A stretch of 64,000 bases of DNA, taken from NCBI RefSeq assembly GCF_024139115.2, contig NC_085140.1, positions 317,133,259 to 317,197,258 on the forward strand, in the 5' to 3' direction. Source of the stretch: Armigeres subalbatus. Lineage: Eukaryota; Arthropoda; Insecta; Diptera; Culicidae. The position numbers were made by a program, and so were the translations under genes. Under the pieces are notes generated by a model. The model searched no databases, was not told the DNA's origin, and saw nothing but the letters and a program-made list of their open reading frames with translations. Of this stretch, positions 34,377 to 46,322 are shown one piece after another; positions within the stretch are counted from its first letter, which is position 1; every line of letters begins with the position of its first letter.

Positions 34377-34398
34377 CCGGGAATCGAACATGGTCTAA
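33127..34398 (+). pseudogene. RTE reverse transcriptase region with in-frame deletions
   Basis: A 414-codon frame (Met at 33154) contains NKAPGVDQLPGELF, YRAITLLNAAYKVLSQ, QYQAGFMGERSTTDQVFAIR, LFIDFKAAYDTIDR, RGLRQGDGLSCLLFN and the catalytic GFADDIDIM at about 33918. Compared with the minus-strand copy it lacks nine residues after QKC, eleven after SKTKY and a larger block after EVVEE, all without loss of frame. The C-terminal WAGHVARM region is present. The loss of the thumb-like segment makes activity very unlikely. The last codons are SINE-derived. Confidence 0.85.
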
Positions 34399-34464
34399 TG
34401 GTCATCAGCACGATGTCTTGCTTTTTAGCCGCGAATCTTACCGCACGTCTAAGGATGGTCCCAC
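34375..34464 (-). mobile_element. Feilai-like SINE head fragment
   Basis: About 90 bp match the tRNA-like 5' part of the Feilai-like SINEs on the minus strand, from GGGACCATCCTTAGACGTG to a GATTCCCGG B-box remnant. It joins the RTE sequence at 34371-34378 with no tail or duplication. Confidence 0.65.
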
Positions 34465-36289
34465 CAAATTCAAATATCCAACCGATGAATATGGATCATA
34501 ATCGATGGAAGCGTTCGGAAGATCGCTGATGAACAATTGCACATCACGACATTTTTTAAAAATAATATAAGTCTTTTTGATATTTATCATTGTACTGATG
34601 CAAAATAGTGTACGTATGATTTTAGTTGAAGGTCTGGTAGCATGTAATCAACATTGTGTGGGTTGGCTAACATACTTTATGATACACCCTCATTAAAAAT
34701 CAACAATATTTCCTCTACCTACATCTCAAAGAATCTACGCGTATCATCATCACTCCATAAAGTTCATCATTTGGTTGAGTCCCATTATTCGTTTTCGAAA
34801 TCGGTTTCGGGAGCCGAGCACCACATGCATGCGTACGTTGTAGGTACTTTTCATACAATTAATTTAATTTTAATTTCACTGAACACAGTTTATGATTATG
34901 ATTTTAGTACTTACAGGATAAACGAGTATGTAAAAATATAATTACTGGTAAGCAGGAATGATTCCAGTCGAACATAAAAGTAAGGATAGGAACATCGAAT
35001 AATGGAAAAATAACGAAAATTGCAACATAAAACCGCCTCAACTCACGAATTTGCCGTTCAGAGGCTCACGAACGGAAAACGAAACGACTTCTCCGATGGC
35101 TGTGGTCCGCCCTATCTGCCGTTTGTTAGCTATCTTGGGCACATGCTCACTGGGAATGGGTTCATAATGTTTAGTTCCCGGTCATTTGGTGCCGAACGAT
35201 GCGTCATTTTGTGGCGGCAACAGCAGCACCAACAGTTTGGCGTTGCGATTTCGTTTTATGAAACTGCTTTTCGGAATGCATTGCACTCCAGGGAACTATC
35301 AATTGAATGACCGACAAAAATGGTCTCATTTGCTGGAGAAATGCCAAACTCACTTGTTTAGCTCCAAGCTCGTAGCCGTTTTTGTCATAGCTTATGCGTT
35401 ATGATTCATTCAGATTGTTATTATTGTTATCGCGGGTCATTTTTCCATACATTTTTGGGCAAGTCAAAACGGCCACCATTTGAGATTTCTATGGAGTTTG
35501 CACCAAAAATAGGGAAAAAAATAAAAATTATTCTAGATTCCCGATAGAACATTTTATTTTACCCACTATATGGAAGAACAGAGCTTTCATGTGGTGGGTG
35601 TTTCAGAGATACTGATTTTTGAAAAATAATATTTCCCCATGGAGACACATTGAAATTCTTTCTTTTAACTTTGAAATTACATGTTGTTGATACTATTAGT
35701 TTTTTTCTTTTTCAAAATGCACTTGTAGTGAGTTTTAAAACATTTTGTTCGAATTAGTGTAACATGTGTCACAGTATTGACTATTTGTAAATAGGAGATA
35801 CGCAATCAAGATTTTTTTAAAATTTATTCTCATATTTCACATATGTTCAATTTGATTGAACTGTGCTATTGTACACCATCTGAAAAAGTGTCAACATAAG
35901 AAAAGTTGTCAAATGCGGCTCCTCTGTCAAATTTTACTCTACAACATGATCCATCGCGAAAATGAATTCGGTGAAATGTCATACAATCGTTATTACTGTT
36001 ATTACTTGTTATCTAGATTAATCTTTTTTCATAAAAAATGACATCTCGGAAAACTCGTTTAAAAAGAGAATTAGTCATACATTGACAGTCACAATTCCTA
36101 CCTTGTTTTATTTTTAAACATTTTGTAACCAGCATTTCCAGTTCTTCGATTGAACCGCTTGATTCCAATTATGGTAAGCTATTCAAAAAATGTCTCATTC
36201 CTAATTCCCGTTTTCAGCAACAACCGCTTAATTTTCTTACAGTTCCTGAATTCAACTCCATCAAAATTATCAAACCCGCCGGTACACCA
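34465..36289. other. No recognised feature
   Basis: AT-rich with a more mixed stretch at about 35020-35400, where frames of 72-96 codons overlap in two forward phases. No repeat, domain or RNA signature seen. Confidence 0.4.
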
Positions 36290-36860
36290 CCACTTTGCCA
36301 TGCAGCTTCAATGCATAAAAAAGTAAACACAAACATCTCGTCTCGGCCTGCCCCTGTTTCCCAGTCAGGAACTCGCCACTAGCAGTTGCCATCATCATAG
36401 CCGCGTTTACTGCGAGACGACTCGAAAGTCGAAAACGAAAACTCTGATAAAAACTTGTCTTGGTCAGTCAGCTTCCACTTTAGTGTGCCGATATAAACAC
36501 ATAAATAATTTCATCATTGCGTTTACATGAACAAACCGAGTCCCATCCCGCTCCGCGTTGCTGTTGTTGAATCGCATCTCGTCTCGCGGAATCGAGCATA
36601 TCGCGGACAACTGCGCTTCATCGCGCGCCATGCCGTGTGGATGCCATGTTCGATGGAAGCTGGCCAAGTCCATTACGTCCGAGCGCACATAAAGGAATAG
36701 AATACGCTGCTCTGATAGCAGAGAACATAATGCTCTTCGTGGGCATCTCCTCAATCTAGAGAAGATGTGCACATGACGTTGGTTCTCTCGCGGATGCTGT
36801 GCTACCAGAGATGACACCACTATACTGAAGTGTTTCTTATCGTCTTGGAACCTCCGCCTC
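36290..36860. other. GC-richer unassigned stretch with initiator-like TCAGT
   Basis: CpG-containing, repeat-free by eye. TCAGTCAG at about 36464 matches the arthropod initiator pattern, with no TATA box at the usual spacing. The minus-strand frame 36464-36820 (118 codons) has no recognisable domain. Host regulatory or 5' exon sequence is possible. Confidence 0.3.
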
Positions 36861-37911
36861 TTTTCGTGTAATGTAACGGAAATTTTGAATGTATGCGGTT
36901 AGGGGCGTGTTGGTACCATACAGACGCAGACATTGGGATCAAGTATTGGTCGACCAGAAAATCAGTATTTGTAAACGATTTCAGGCAATCACTGGTGTTT
37001 GTATAACATTATAAATCATGGCAGAGAGCATAAAAATACCACAGTAGAGCATTATATGATTACACACAGTAGTGATGCTTATGCTACGCTACGCATGAAA
37101 CGGTTCGATTCGAGCAGAAGATGAATGAGAAAATAAAATTAATAAATACTTAAATGCACTGGTTGGAAGTAGTCTGTGTTTATGTCTATTGACTGACGGT
37201 GGAGGCATTGGAAAGAGGTAAACGATGGCGATGCTGCGGCTGCTACTGGACAAGGTGATAAAGCTGAAAAGTACAACCGGTCGTCTGGCTTCTACCTCAA
37301 CTGCCGCTGAGGACGATGTGATTGTTCTACCAAACGTGCGCAAGCGGATGTGTTTTTCTTCTTCTCACGTGCTATCTCGTCGTTAAATTTATGACTGCTG
37401 AGCGGAAGCTGTAGCTTGAGAGTTTTAGCTAATAGGTTTTATCCTTTCTCGTACACTTGGAAGCGTTAACTCTAGAAACGTTCTTTTGATAGAAGACCCG
37501 GCGGTTAATGGTGTTATTAATCAATCGACTTTGCTCGATGAGGTGATATCTTTATGCATGTTGCAGATAACACATTTCTCACCAATTTGCTAAATTTGTT
37601 TCGGCTTCGGAGTTGACGCGGGTAATGAATCGCACCCTTGGCATCTTATGCCGAGATGTGAATACCCGGGCGTCGGAACTTGAATAAGCTGCTCGAAGCG
37701 CTCGAACCATCGTTTCATCTGATGAGCTCACCGAAGTCCTCACATGGAATTGTCCCGTCTGCAGCAGCGTTTAATTTTCTTCTTTAGAGCCGAGTACTAT
37801 TGACGGGACTCCTACTTAGCTGCTTTAGTTTAGACCTGTGTGCCGCCACACCACGCCGCCTTAATAAAGTTTACCACGCCGTCGAGAATTGTTTTAACAC
37901 ACCGATGGTCA
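36861..37911. other. Unassigned stretch with one small plus-strand frame
   Basis: Mixed composition. A 53-codon frame at 37225-37386 starts in a good context (AACGATGG) and begins MAMLRLLLDKVIKL, with a basic, Ser/Thr-rich N terminus that could suit an organelle presequence. A 84-codon frame overlaps it on the other strand. Without a homologue this is only a candidate. Confidence 0.25.
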
Positions 37912-38188
37912 TCTTCTTATTATTATTGGCATTACGTCCCCACACTGGGACAGAGCCGCCTCGCAGCCTAATGGTCATTAAGCACTTCCACAGTTATTAA
38001 CTGCCAGGTTTTCTAATCCAAGTTACCATTTTTGCATTCGTATATCATGAGGCTAACACGATGATACTTGTATGTCCAGGGAAGTCGAGACAATTTCCAA
38101 TCCGAAAATTTCTTAGATTGGCACCGGGAATCGAACCCAGCCACCCTCAGCATGGTCTTGCTTTGTAGCCGAGCGTCTTTACCGTACA
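37912..38188 (-). mobile_element. Feilai-like SINE, 5'-shortened
   Basis: Same family as 3437-3710, with an (AATAAGAAGA)-like tail at its plus-strand left end and B box GGTTCGATTCC near 38128. Its tRNA-like head stops at TACGGTAAAGACG where the next copy's tail begins, consistent with insertion of the second SINE into the first. Confidence 0.85.
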
Positions 38189-38486
38189 TTTTTCTTCTTC
38201 TTCTTATTAGCATTACATCCCCCATTGGACATTGGGACATTGGCGCCTCGCAGCTTAGTGTTCATCAAGCTTTTCCACAGATGTTAACTGCGAGGTTTCT
38301 ATATAAGACAATTTACCATTTTAGCATTTGTATATCATGAGGCTACCACGAGGATACTTTTGTGTCCAGGAATGTCAAGAAAATTTCCATCCCAGAAATT
38401 TACTAGACTGGGAATCGAACCCAGCCACCCTCAGCATGGTCTTGATTTGTAGCCGCGCATCTTGGCACACAGCTAAACAGGGCCCT
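38189..38486 (-). mobile_element. Feilai-like SINE
   Basis: A near-complete copy with a (GAA)n tail at 38190-38205 and head starting GGGCCCTGTTTAGC. The B box GGTTCGATTCC near 38408 is intact; the A-box region is mutated. It lies tail to head with the preceding copy. Confidence 0.85.
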
Positions 38487-39028
38487 AACTTCTAAGCCTA
38501 CAAGAATTTTTGTTTCTTCTGAAATTATTTCGGAATTACATATAGAGACATTTTCATAGGCACTGCACTATGGTCCAGGATACAGATTTTCGCGGAAAGA
38601 TGTATTTCACGCCAAAACTATATTTATTAGAAAAAAGTGTTGTTTTACCAACTTGATCGGAATAGTAAGGCCATCGCATCATTATGGTGCTATCAAAAAT
38701 ATGGTGGCCCATTATGTAAAAAAAATTAAAAAAGTTTATTTTTTATTTTACGAAGTTTTAACATGTCATGTTTTACGAAGTTGTAGCACAGCCTATTCTA
38801 ATAATTTTGGCTAAAAAAAAAATTGGCAATTTTACCTCCTTGGATTAGACTGATTAGAGTGTCCCCAAACAACTGTACTTTTGATCTACCTTTTTGTTTT
38901 CGATTTTTCGGAAAAGTCGTCTTCGGGTGACTTTTAGGGCTTAAAAATGCAACTTTTGATGTACAAATCAGGGAATCAATATTCGAGCAACGCCTAACAA
39001 TATACTCTTTGACATCAACCGAGTTTGT
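38487..39028. other. No recognised feature
   Basis: AT-rich sequence up to the target duplication of the next element. Nothing recognised. Confidence 0.4.
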
Positions 39029-39332
39029 TACTGACAAATGAGCATATGCGGTATTTCGAAAAATTTCGTTTCAGGTGGTTCGAAACGAAACTCCGCGGAA
39101 TTTCGCGGAATTTGAGCATGGCGAAATCTGATTTCTTGATTTCGTTTCGTTTCGTAAATTTCCAAAAATTTCGCTAGAAAAAACCAGCTTCTAACGAAAT
39201 TTAACGGAATTTCGAAACAAATTTAAACTTAAACCATACTTTATATTATCGAAAATTTTGGCTGCGCCGCTGAACTAAACCATAAAACTATTTTCAAAAC
39301 TTTAGTTACACATTTTTTTTCTATTAACGCTC

Positions 39333-39457
39333 ACTTCTTCTTCTTCAATGGTTCTACATCCCAACTGGAACTTGAACTACTTGACTTAGTATTCTATTAG
39401 TATTTCCTCAGTTATTAGTTGAAAACTTTTCTATGTCCACCATTGCATGAGTAGGTA
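39333..39457 (-). mobile_element. SINE-like fragment with (GAA)n tail
   Basis: TTCTTCTTCTTCAATGG followed by CTACATCCCAACTGG and CCTCAGTTATTAGTTG parallels the 3' part of the Feilai-like SINEs, though more diverged. Only the tail-proximal part is present. Confidence 0.5.
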
Positions 39458-40129
39458 TCTTGTTTTTTTTTCTTGCTAAGCAATGGAGGGGCATCTGCTC
39501 AACAGACATCCCCGACCCGCTAAACCGTTTCCATTGCCGCCAAGCCCATCGTCCCTTCGGTACAACCAGAAAGTAATGCTTCAAAGAAGGGCCAGTGCAC
39601 AACGCACCTTCGAGGTTGGCTGCATGTACTTGCAGCACCAAACATCGTGACTCGCTTTTTTAGAAGAAGACCATGTTATCGTGCAAGCGCATTGCCGGCT
39701 TTCCAGGTGGCCTTACCACCCCCTATGTCCTCGGAAGGTGGGAAAGATCGACTTCACGCCTGCTTCGTGCACCCCAAATTGACCTCTCTGCGATATGGCC
39801 AATTCGTCAACACACAGAGGCACTTGTCGACGTGGTGCCTACGCCTTCCCCAGCCTTGACGAGGACCCCTTTCCGTCCTCGGGCTCGGATCCCGCTCGGT
39901 TGACCGACGCCGCGAAAGTGACGATACCATGTTGTTCTTCGCGCGGCCACTTGTTCGATAAAAGGATCGAGTTCGACCACAGGGCCGGTATGACCCATGA
40001 AGCCGACTCCGAGCCCTTGGACCACCTCTTATTTGCGCCTGAACTAGCCTTTCCTCGAGTCCACGTGCCATCTCCTGTGTAGCTCCGAGACGATTTGGAC
40101 AATAGCCGATAAAACAGCGTTCCAGCCAA
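39458..40129. other. GC-rich unassigned sequence
   Basis: Several long overlapping frames occur on both strands (for example 39754-40071 and 39839-40135 minus). The translations are Arg/Ser/Gly-rich without family motifs. It may be the 3' part of the neighbouring R1-like LINE or another retroelement fragment. Confidence 0.35.
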
Positions 40130-41590
40130 CTTCATCTTTACACATCCTCCGGACTAGGTTGTCTATCTAGCCTTAGTGGAACTGTCCCACGCATGCTGCC
40201 ATTTGACCATTGAGGCCAACCAGACAGTCCTACGGATGCCTCTCGTGCCGCGCATTTATAAACACTCTATGTCTTCATCGATAACGATGCCAATAGGCAT
40301 CATACCGGTGATGACGCAAAGTGCATCGTGCGACACGGTACGGTACGCGCTCGCAAGTCTTAGACACATGAGCCTATACGTACTTTCTAACTCCGTTGTG
40401 CAGCAGTTAATATGCAGGGCCGTGCCACAAGCTGGCCCCCCATACCTCAGTATGGACAGAGCGACACTAGCCAGAAACTTGCACAGTCGTAAACCGCAGA
40501 GCTATTGGACATCATCCGGGACAAGGCCACTATAGCTGTGGAGGCGTAATTAACGTGGCTACCAAAGGTGAGCTTATTGTCGATCATTATCCCCAAGAGT
40601 TTGATGGAGCGTTCAGAGCTGACCGCTCAGTTGCCTGCCCTTATCACCGCTCGTTGCTCCGACTTTCGGTTGTTAACAACAACCACCTCAGTCTTGTGGT
40701 GAGCCAGTTCTAACTTCCTGGAACTCATCCACTCCTCTTGGTCTATATGCCCCAGTGGTTTTTCAGCTTTTGGCAATAGGACCAAGCTCTGACTTTTCCA
40801 TGCTGCAGGGAAGACTACCTCGTCCAGGAATTTCTGCATGACAAATCTGAACATCTCGGGAGCCTCAGCAATGGCCGCTTTGATGGCTAGGTTTGGAATA
40901 CCATCCGGTCCTGGCGCCTTACCTACACTAAGGGACTGTGCAATCCCCACAAGTTCCGCCACAGTTACTCTTCCCTCATCGGCCACCTTGACCCCTGGCA
41001 GCTCCACAAAGTTAGGCCAGGGACTTGGGTCATGACGTGGGAAAAGCCCCGTGATGATCCTCTCAGCATCTCTGGAGACCGCTCTGTATGGGCCATCGCC
41101 CCACGTGTCTTGGCCATTATAGGCGTCACCCCATGGATTCGCGTTGGCACTTTGACACAGGCCCTCGAAGCAGGTTTTTGCTTGATCTTATCTCAGTCTT
41201 CAGAGCTTCTCTAGCAGTCACGAACGCCACCCGTCGTTCAACACGCTCCTCTTCTGTGCGTGCTCGCTGCATCCGCCTCCGTGCCCGTAGGTAAGCGCGG
41301 CGCAGGTTCGCAATTGCTTGAGTCCACCAGTAAGCCGGTGGTTAGGCATGGTGGCATCGCATGCACGCGAGAGTACTGTTACCAACTGCTCGCCGCTCAG
41401 ACCGAGAGTATTGTGCTCGTGGCGGAGCGCTTTTTAAACACCTCGTTGCCGAAGTACGATGTCTTCCACATACGTGGGCTAGACCTCGCCCCTTCTTCCG
41501 TCCGCTGAATGCTGGTCGTATAGTAGATACTGTAGCGAACCGCCAGGTGGTCGCTGTGAGTGTAGCCATCATCTACCCTCCAGTTTGAAC
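40130..41590 (-). pseudogene. R1-like LINE ORF2 fragment with RT-core deletion
   Basis: On the minus strand, WRVDDGYTHSDHLAVRYS near 41580 is the end of the endonuclease domain. It is followed by YWWTQAIANLRRAYLRARRR, a NANPWGDAYNG match near 41130, KAPGPDGIPNLAIKAA and LVLLPKAEKPLG. It then jumps to WMSSRKLELAHHKTE, LLGIMIDNKLTFGSH and VALSRMMSNSS. The YRPIC-to-FADD catalytic core, about 190 residues, is deleted. The sequence from 39450 to 40130 is GC-rich but I could not assign it to this element. Confidence 0.8.
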
Positions 41591-42589
41591 TACTCGTTTG
41601 ACCCGGGCTCTAGAACGTAACGAATGTATCTTGTGTGGCAAGACATCTTTGACCAGACCGAGAATCGAGCTCGCCATCTCCGGATTGGCAATCCTACGCC
41701 TTTGCTCGCATAGCTATCTGAGATATTTATTACATAGCTCCGTTCTGAGTCGACAAATATGTAATTAGATTTCTTCTATAAAGCATCCTCAGTATTTTGT
41801 TAGAAGTATCTAACAGAAAACGAAAAGTATCTTTAACTATTCCATCCTATTTGTGGAAATGTAACCAGATATGAATCAGTTAACTATAACTTTGTCAAAG
41901 CAGGAAAGTCGTGTCGTGGATTCCAAGGGCCCTTTTGAAGTCCAAAGCAAGTGAATAACTTTTTTTTTTATCCAGAGTAGATTACACCCACTTCTTTTTA
42001 TACACGGTTGGATTTTACTCGATAACGACCTTTAGAGTCAATGAAACTATGAGTTAACCCTATGAAAAAATTCACAAAAGATTAAAGAAAATTCAGGTGA
42101 AATTTGAAACGAAAAATCAAACAATTTCTATATTTTTATATACTTACTAATATAAAACTGAACTGATTGGTCAGATTCGGGAACACACGCTCCACGATGT
42201 ATTGTTTTCAAAGCGGCACAAATGCTGGGGTATTGCCTTATTGGCAATGGTATATAAACGAGAATGAGGCGATTTATCACAGACTACTACTTCTCTTATT
42301 ATAACTCTATTTATCGACAAACAGTTATTTGACTTTGAAAAGAGAAATCGAAATTCCGTACATAATATAAAACCAATTTAATAAAAATTCCACGGAAAAA
42401 AAAAATTAAATTTCGTTTCGTTTCGAAAAATTTCGGATTAAATGGACCCTGATTTCGTATGGTTTCGACGACTCGAAAGTAAATCTATATTTCGTTTCGT
42501 TTCGTTTCGAATCAACATAGACATTTTAAATTTCGTTTCGTTTCGTTTCGTTAAGAAAAAGTGTGTTATCGCATACCCTTACTGACAAA

Positions 42590-42982
42590 CGCACCCCGCC
42601 ACAAGCCTTTATCAGAACACGAACACAATATACCGTCGCAAATAAGTATAAAGACAAACATGATTTTCATACAATTTCATCATGTTTGAGGATCGAAATC
42701 TCAATTCATAGCGATTTGATTTGGATGAAATTTCACTAGGCACCTGTTTTTAACTTGTACTTTTGAACTTTAAGTAAATTGTATACATCTTTGTTGTTTT
42801 TGATCTCAAGATCTGGAAATAATTATGAAAACTCCATACAACGAAACTGTCTTTATAATTATTTCCAACAGAAAAGCGTATAAGCAGAATATATGCATAC
42901 ATTTAACTATCATTGAATAAAAATTCAAGTTATTTTAGGTCAGCTGGAAAATCAGCTGGCAATCAGCCCAATCGAATCGCTA
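42590..42982. other. No recognised feature
   Basis: AT-rich spacer between two elements. Nothing seen. Confidence 0.4.
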
Positions 42983-44283
42983 CACCCAACCGGCGGTTGT
43001 TAGATTTTCTAACAATTCTGTATAAGAATCTACCAAAACCTGTATAAGAACTGGGCATATGCGAAATTGCTAGATTCTTATACATATATTGTATCTATTA
43101 TAATCTAAGAATCTAACAATATTGTAAGCTTTTCTTACATTCTTACCAGACTGATCAAAGCAACGGTGGATGGTGTGCAAAACTGTGTGAAGATCTCGGG
43201 CGAACACTCCAGTTCGTTCGAATCGCACCGGGGACTAAGACAAGGTGATGGACTTTCGTGCCTGTTGTTCAACATTGCGCTAGAAGGTGTCATGCGGAGA
43301 GCTGGGTGTAACAACCGGGGTACGATTTTCAACAGATCCAGTCAATTTATTTGCTTCGCGGATGACATGGACATTGTCGGCCGAACATTTGCAAAGGTGG
43401 CAGAACTGTACACCCGCCTGAAACGTGAAGCAACAAAAGTTGGACTGGTGGTGAATGCGTCAAAGACAAAGTACATGCTTGTGGGCGGAACCGAGCGCGA
43501 CAGGGCCCGCCTGGGAAGCAGTGTTACGATAGACGGGGATACCTTCGAGGTGGTCGAGGAATTCGTCTACCTCGGATCCTTGCTAACGGCTGACAACAAC
43601 GTTAGTCGTGAAATACGAAGGCGCATCATCTGTGGAAGTCGGGCCTACTACGGGCTCCAGAAGAAACTGCGTTCGAAAAAGATTCGCCACCGCACCAAAT
43701 GTGTCATGTACAAGACGTTAATAAGACCGGTAGTCCTCTACGGACATGAAACATGGACATTGCTCGAGGAGGACTTGCAAGCACTCGGAGTATTCGAGAG
43801 ACGGGTACTCAGGTCCATCTTTGGTGGAGTACAGGAAGACGGTGTGTGGCGGCTGAACCACGAGCTCACCCAGATCTACGGCGAAGCCAGTATTCAGAAG
43901 GCAGCTAAAGCCGGAGTGGTATGATGGGCAGGGCATGTTGCAAGAATGCCGGACAGCAACCCTGCAAAGATGGTGTTCGCTTCCGATCCGGCAGGTACGA
44001 GACGACGTGGAGCGCAGCGAGCGAGATGGGCAGGCCAGGAGCAGAACGACTTGGCGAGCGTGGGGCGTATTCGAGGATGGAGAGATGCGGCCTCGAACCG
44101 TGTATTGTGGCGTCAAATTGTTGATTCAGTGTTATCTGTATAGATGTAGACTAAATAAATGAATGAAATCTTACATTTTTTTGTATAAGAATCTAACAAT
44201 TTCGCATATGCCCAATTCTTATACAGGTGTTGGTAGATTCTTATACAGAATTGTTAGAAAATCTAACAACTGCCGGTTGGGTG
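42983..44283. mobile_element. TA-type MITE carrying an RTE insertion
   Basis: Arms of about 100 bp, beginning CACCCAACCGGCGGTTG and containing TGTATAAGAATCTACCAA and GGCATATGCGAAATTG, are inverted at each side and bounded by TA (42981-42982, 44284-44285). Without the RTE insert the element is about 270 bp and almost a pure foldback. Confidence 0.85.
43142..44168 (+). pseudogene. 5'-truncated RTE-type LINE with 9-bp target duplication
   Basis: The direct repeat TCTTACATT (43133-43141, 44169-44177) bounds it. The 252-codon frame from 43166 contains RGLRQGDGLSCLLFN, the catalytic CFADDMDIV, NASKTKYMLVGG, EEFVYLGSLLTADNN, SREIRRRI and YGHETWTLLEEDLQALGVFERRVLRSIFGG. A TGA at 43922-43924 precedes WAGHVARMPDSNP, probably a CGA-to-TGA change, and the frame then runs to a stop near 44142. 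A short AAATAAATGAATGAAA tail ends it. This is a different RTE family from the 30-34 kb copies and is better preserved. Confidence 0.9.
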
Positions 44284-44285
44284 TA

Positions 44286-45105
44286 AGAATCGATATATTG
44301 ACCATCCAACATGGCCATTTTGTATAAAAACCGAGCTTGCCACTATACTTATTTCTACCAGTATATGACAGGAATTATTTGCCTTTCATCTTCTGATATT
44401 TCCGGGAATACGATGCTATTTTTGTAATCAGAGTGAGATTCTCGAATATTTCCATAAAAGCAGAAACGCATCCAAGAAAAATTGATTCCCTGGTACAAAT
44501 ATGTCCAAAATCTATTGCCGATTAAAATTTATAAACGCATTTCTGTCAAAATTACGTTTTCTTCAAAAGTTGACATCTCCGATTGAGACAAACCAAAAAA
44601 ATTAAATGGAAATTCTAATATCATCTTCCAAACTTAGACGTACATGTTCATGAAAGAATTAGAGGAGAAAGTATGAAGAGGGAGGGTAGAGTATCAGTGT
44701 GGAGGCTGTATGAAGACCTGGTAACATTCACCAGGTATATTATCGATCCTTTTGTGTTTGTATGGCTTTAATACGTTGAAAAATAGTCCGTCGATACTGC
44801 CGAAGCTTTGTTATCATGAATTAAACGAAATTAAAACAAAAACATTGCAACAAACCATGCATTGACCGCTATATTGAATGAAATGTGGGTAGGCGTATTA
44901 GCCTTCTCTTCAGTCCCCTGGCAGCATCTATGGTAAGGTATTATGTGTTTTATAACTGATTTTTCATATGCGCATATGCTGTACGAAAAATTGATTATTT
45001 TTATCAATACAATAATCACAGACAATAATACCACAAAGCAGATAGACAACATAGAACAAATTACCGTTTTCAAAATCAACTCACTGATGCATCAACAGTA
45101 CTTTA
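44286..45105. other. No recognised feature
   Basis: AT-rich, short frames only. Nothing recognised. Confidence 0.4.
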
Positions 45106-45280
45106 AGGGTATGCGATACACTTTTTTTTTCTCACGAAACGGAACGAAACGGAATTTAAAATGTCTATGTTGGTTCGAAACGAAACGAAACGTAATTTTA
45201 TATTTTTTCCGCGGATTTTTTTTAATTAGTTTTATATTATGTACGCAATTATTGTTTCATTTTTTCGAAGTCAAATAACC

Positions 45281-45868
45281 AGGGTTTCGACTTTTCGTTT
45301 CAATGAGACCAAAGCAAGCGTTTTTCGGGCCAAGGGAGAATCTTTTTTCTTTGTTTATGTTGAGGATCATCTTTCACCCATCAATCTTTCTCCAGAATTA
45401 GCCTGGGAAGATAAACGAAAATCTTGCCTATTAGATGAAAATCCTTTTTCGTTTCATCACTTTTACCCTATCACTCACTTTTCGCGAGAATTATCGCAGA
45501 ACAATTACAAAATTGTATGGCCGCGCCGGGGTTCGAACCCAGAATAGTAACAATAATGGCTGTGGGGATGCGCTTACTCTAGCCACATCACCACGATATC
45601 TGTATGAAAGCGTTAAGTTATTTGTTCCACATAAGCTACTACCATTTGCATTTATGGTGCCACGAAAAGACTCGAATATGAAAGAAAAAGAGCAAACCAA
45701 CGCAACGTTTGGCGGCAATCGAAGTGAGCGAAAAATGGTTATCACTCTCCAGGCTGTTTTTCTTTTCCGAAAAGCGATTTCTCCCCGAAAATTTTCGTGA
45801 GGGAGCATCCTTTGCTCCTGAGATTGAGTGAGCATTACAAACCCTGCAAATAACTTCTTTGCTACCAA
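45281..45868 (-). mobile_element. Insert with tRNA-like promoter (possible SINE)
   Basis: Comparison with 41990-42580 shows extra sequence here. On the minus strand 45525-45612 reads as a tRNA-like unit: TGGTGATGTGGC as an A box and CTGGGTTCGAACCCCGG as a well-paired T arm and B box. The anticodon arm is irregular. The rest of the insert is not recognisable, and the overlapping frames (45435-45800 and 45491-45952) have no domain. Confidence 0.5.
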
Positions 45869-46322
45869 TAAAGTTATAGTAACAGAAGAAGCAGTCTGTG
45901 ATAAATTTCCGCATTCCCGTTTATTTACTATTATAATAAGGTAATACCCCATTCACCGTGGAGTATGTGCCCTCGAATCTGATCAATTTTGTATCAGTTG
46001 AGTTGTATATCAGTAAGTATATAAACATATAGTAATTGTGGGATTTTTTTTGTGTTTGGGTTCAAATTCTGTTAAAAACCTTATTTCACCTAAGAATTAT
46101 GTAATTATGCTGAAGCATACTTAATATTGCCTTTTCAGCGTGGTTTTATGGTATTGAGCTAACTCAAAACGAGAAAACAAATGCATAGATTTTGTTTTAG
46201 TGGTATACTCATTTATATATCCACATCTGCCAGGCGTACGCGTAGATAGAGAGTTGTTAATAGCATATATTTGCTCACTAGAATAGTCCTCTGCATCTTT
46301 CTAAAATGCACAAAGATATGTA

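Larger units (their letters stand above)
39039..42579. mobile_element. Element with TTTCG-rich ends and 10-bp target duplication
   Basis: TACTGACAAA flanks it at 39029-39038 and 42580-42589. The left end GCATATGCGGTATTTCG and the right end, complement GGGTATGCGATAACAC, share ATGCGRTA as a short terminal repeat. Both ends are dominated by TTTCG/CGAAA repeats. A 9-10-bp duplication is typical of Mutator-like elements, but no transposase is visible. The interior carries an R1-like LINE and a SINE-like fragment. A second copy in opposite orientation spans about 45106-52376. Confidence 0.7.
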
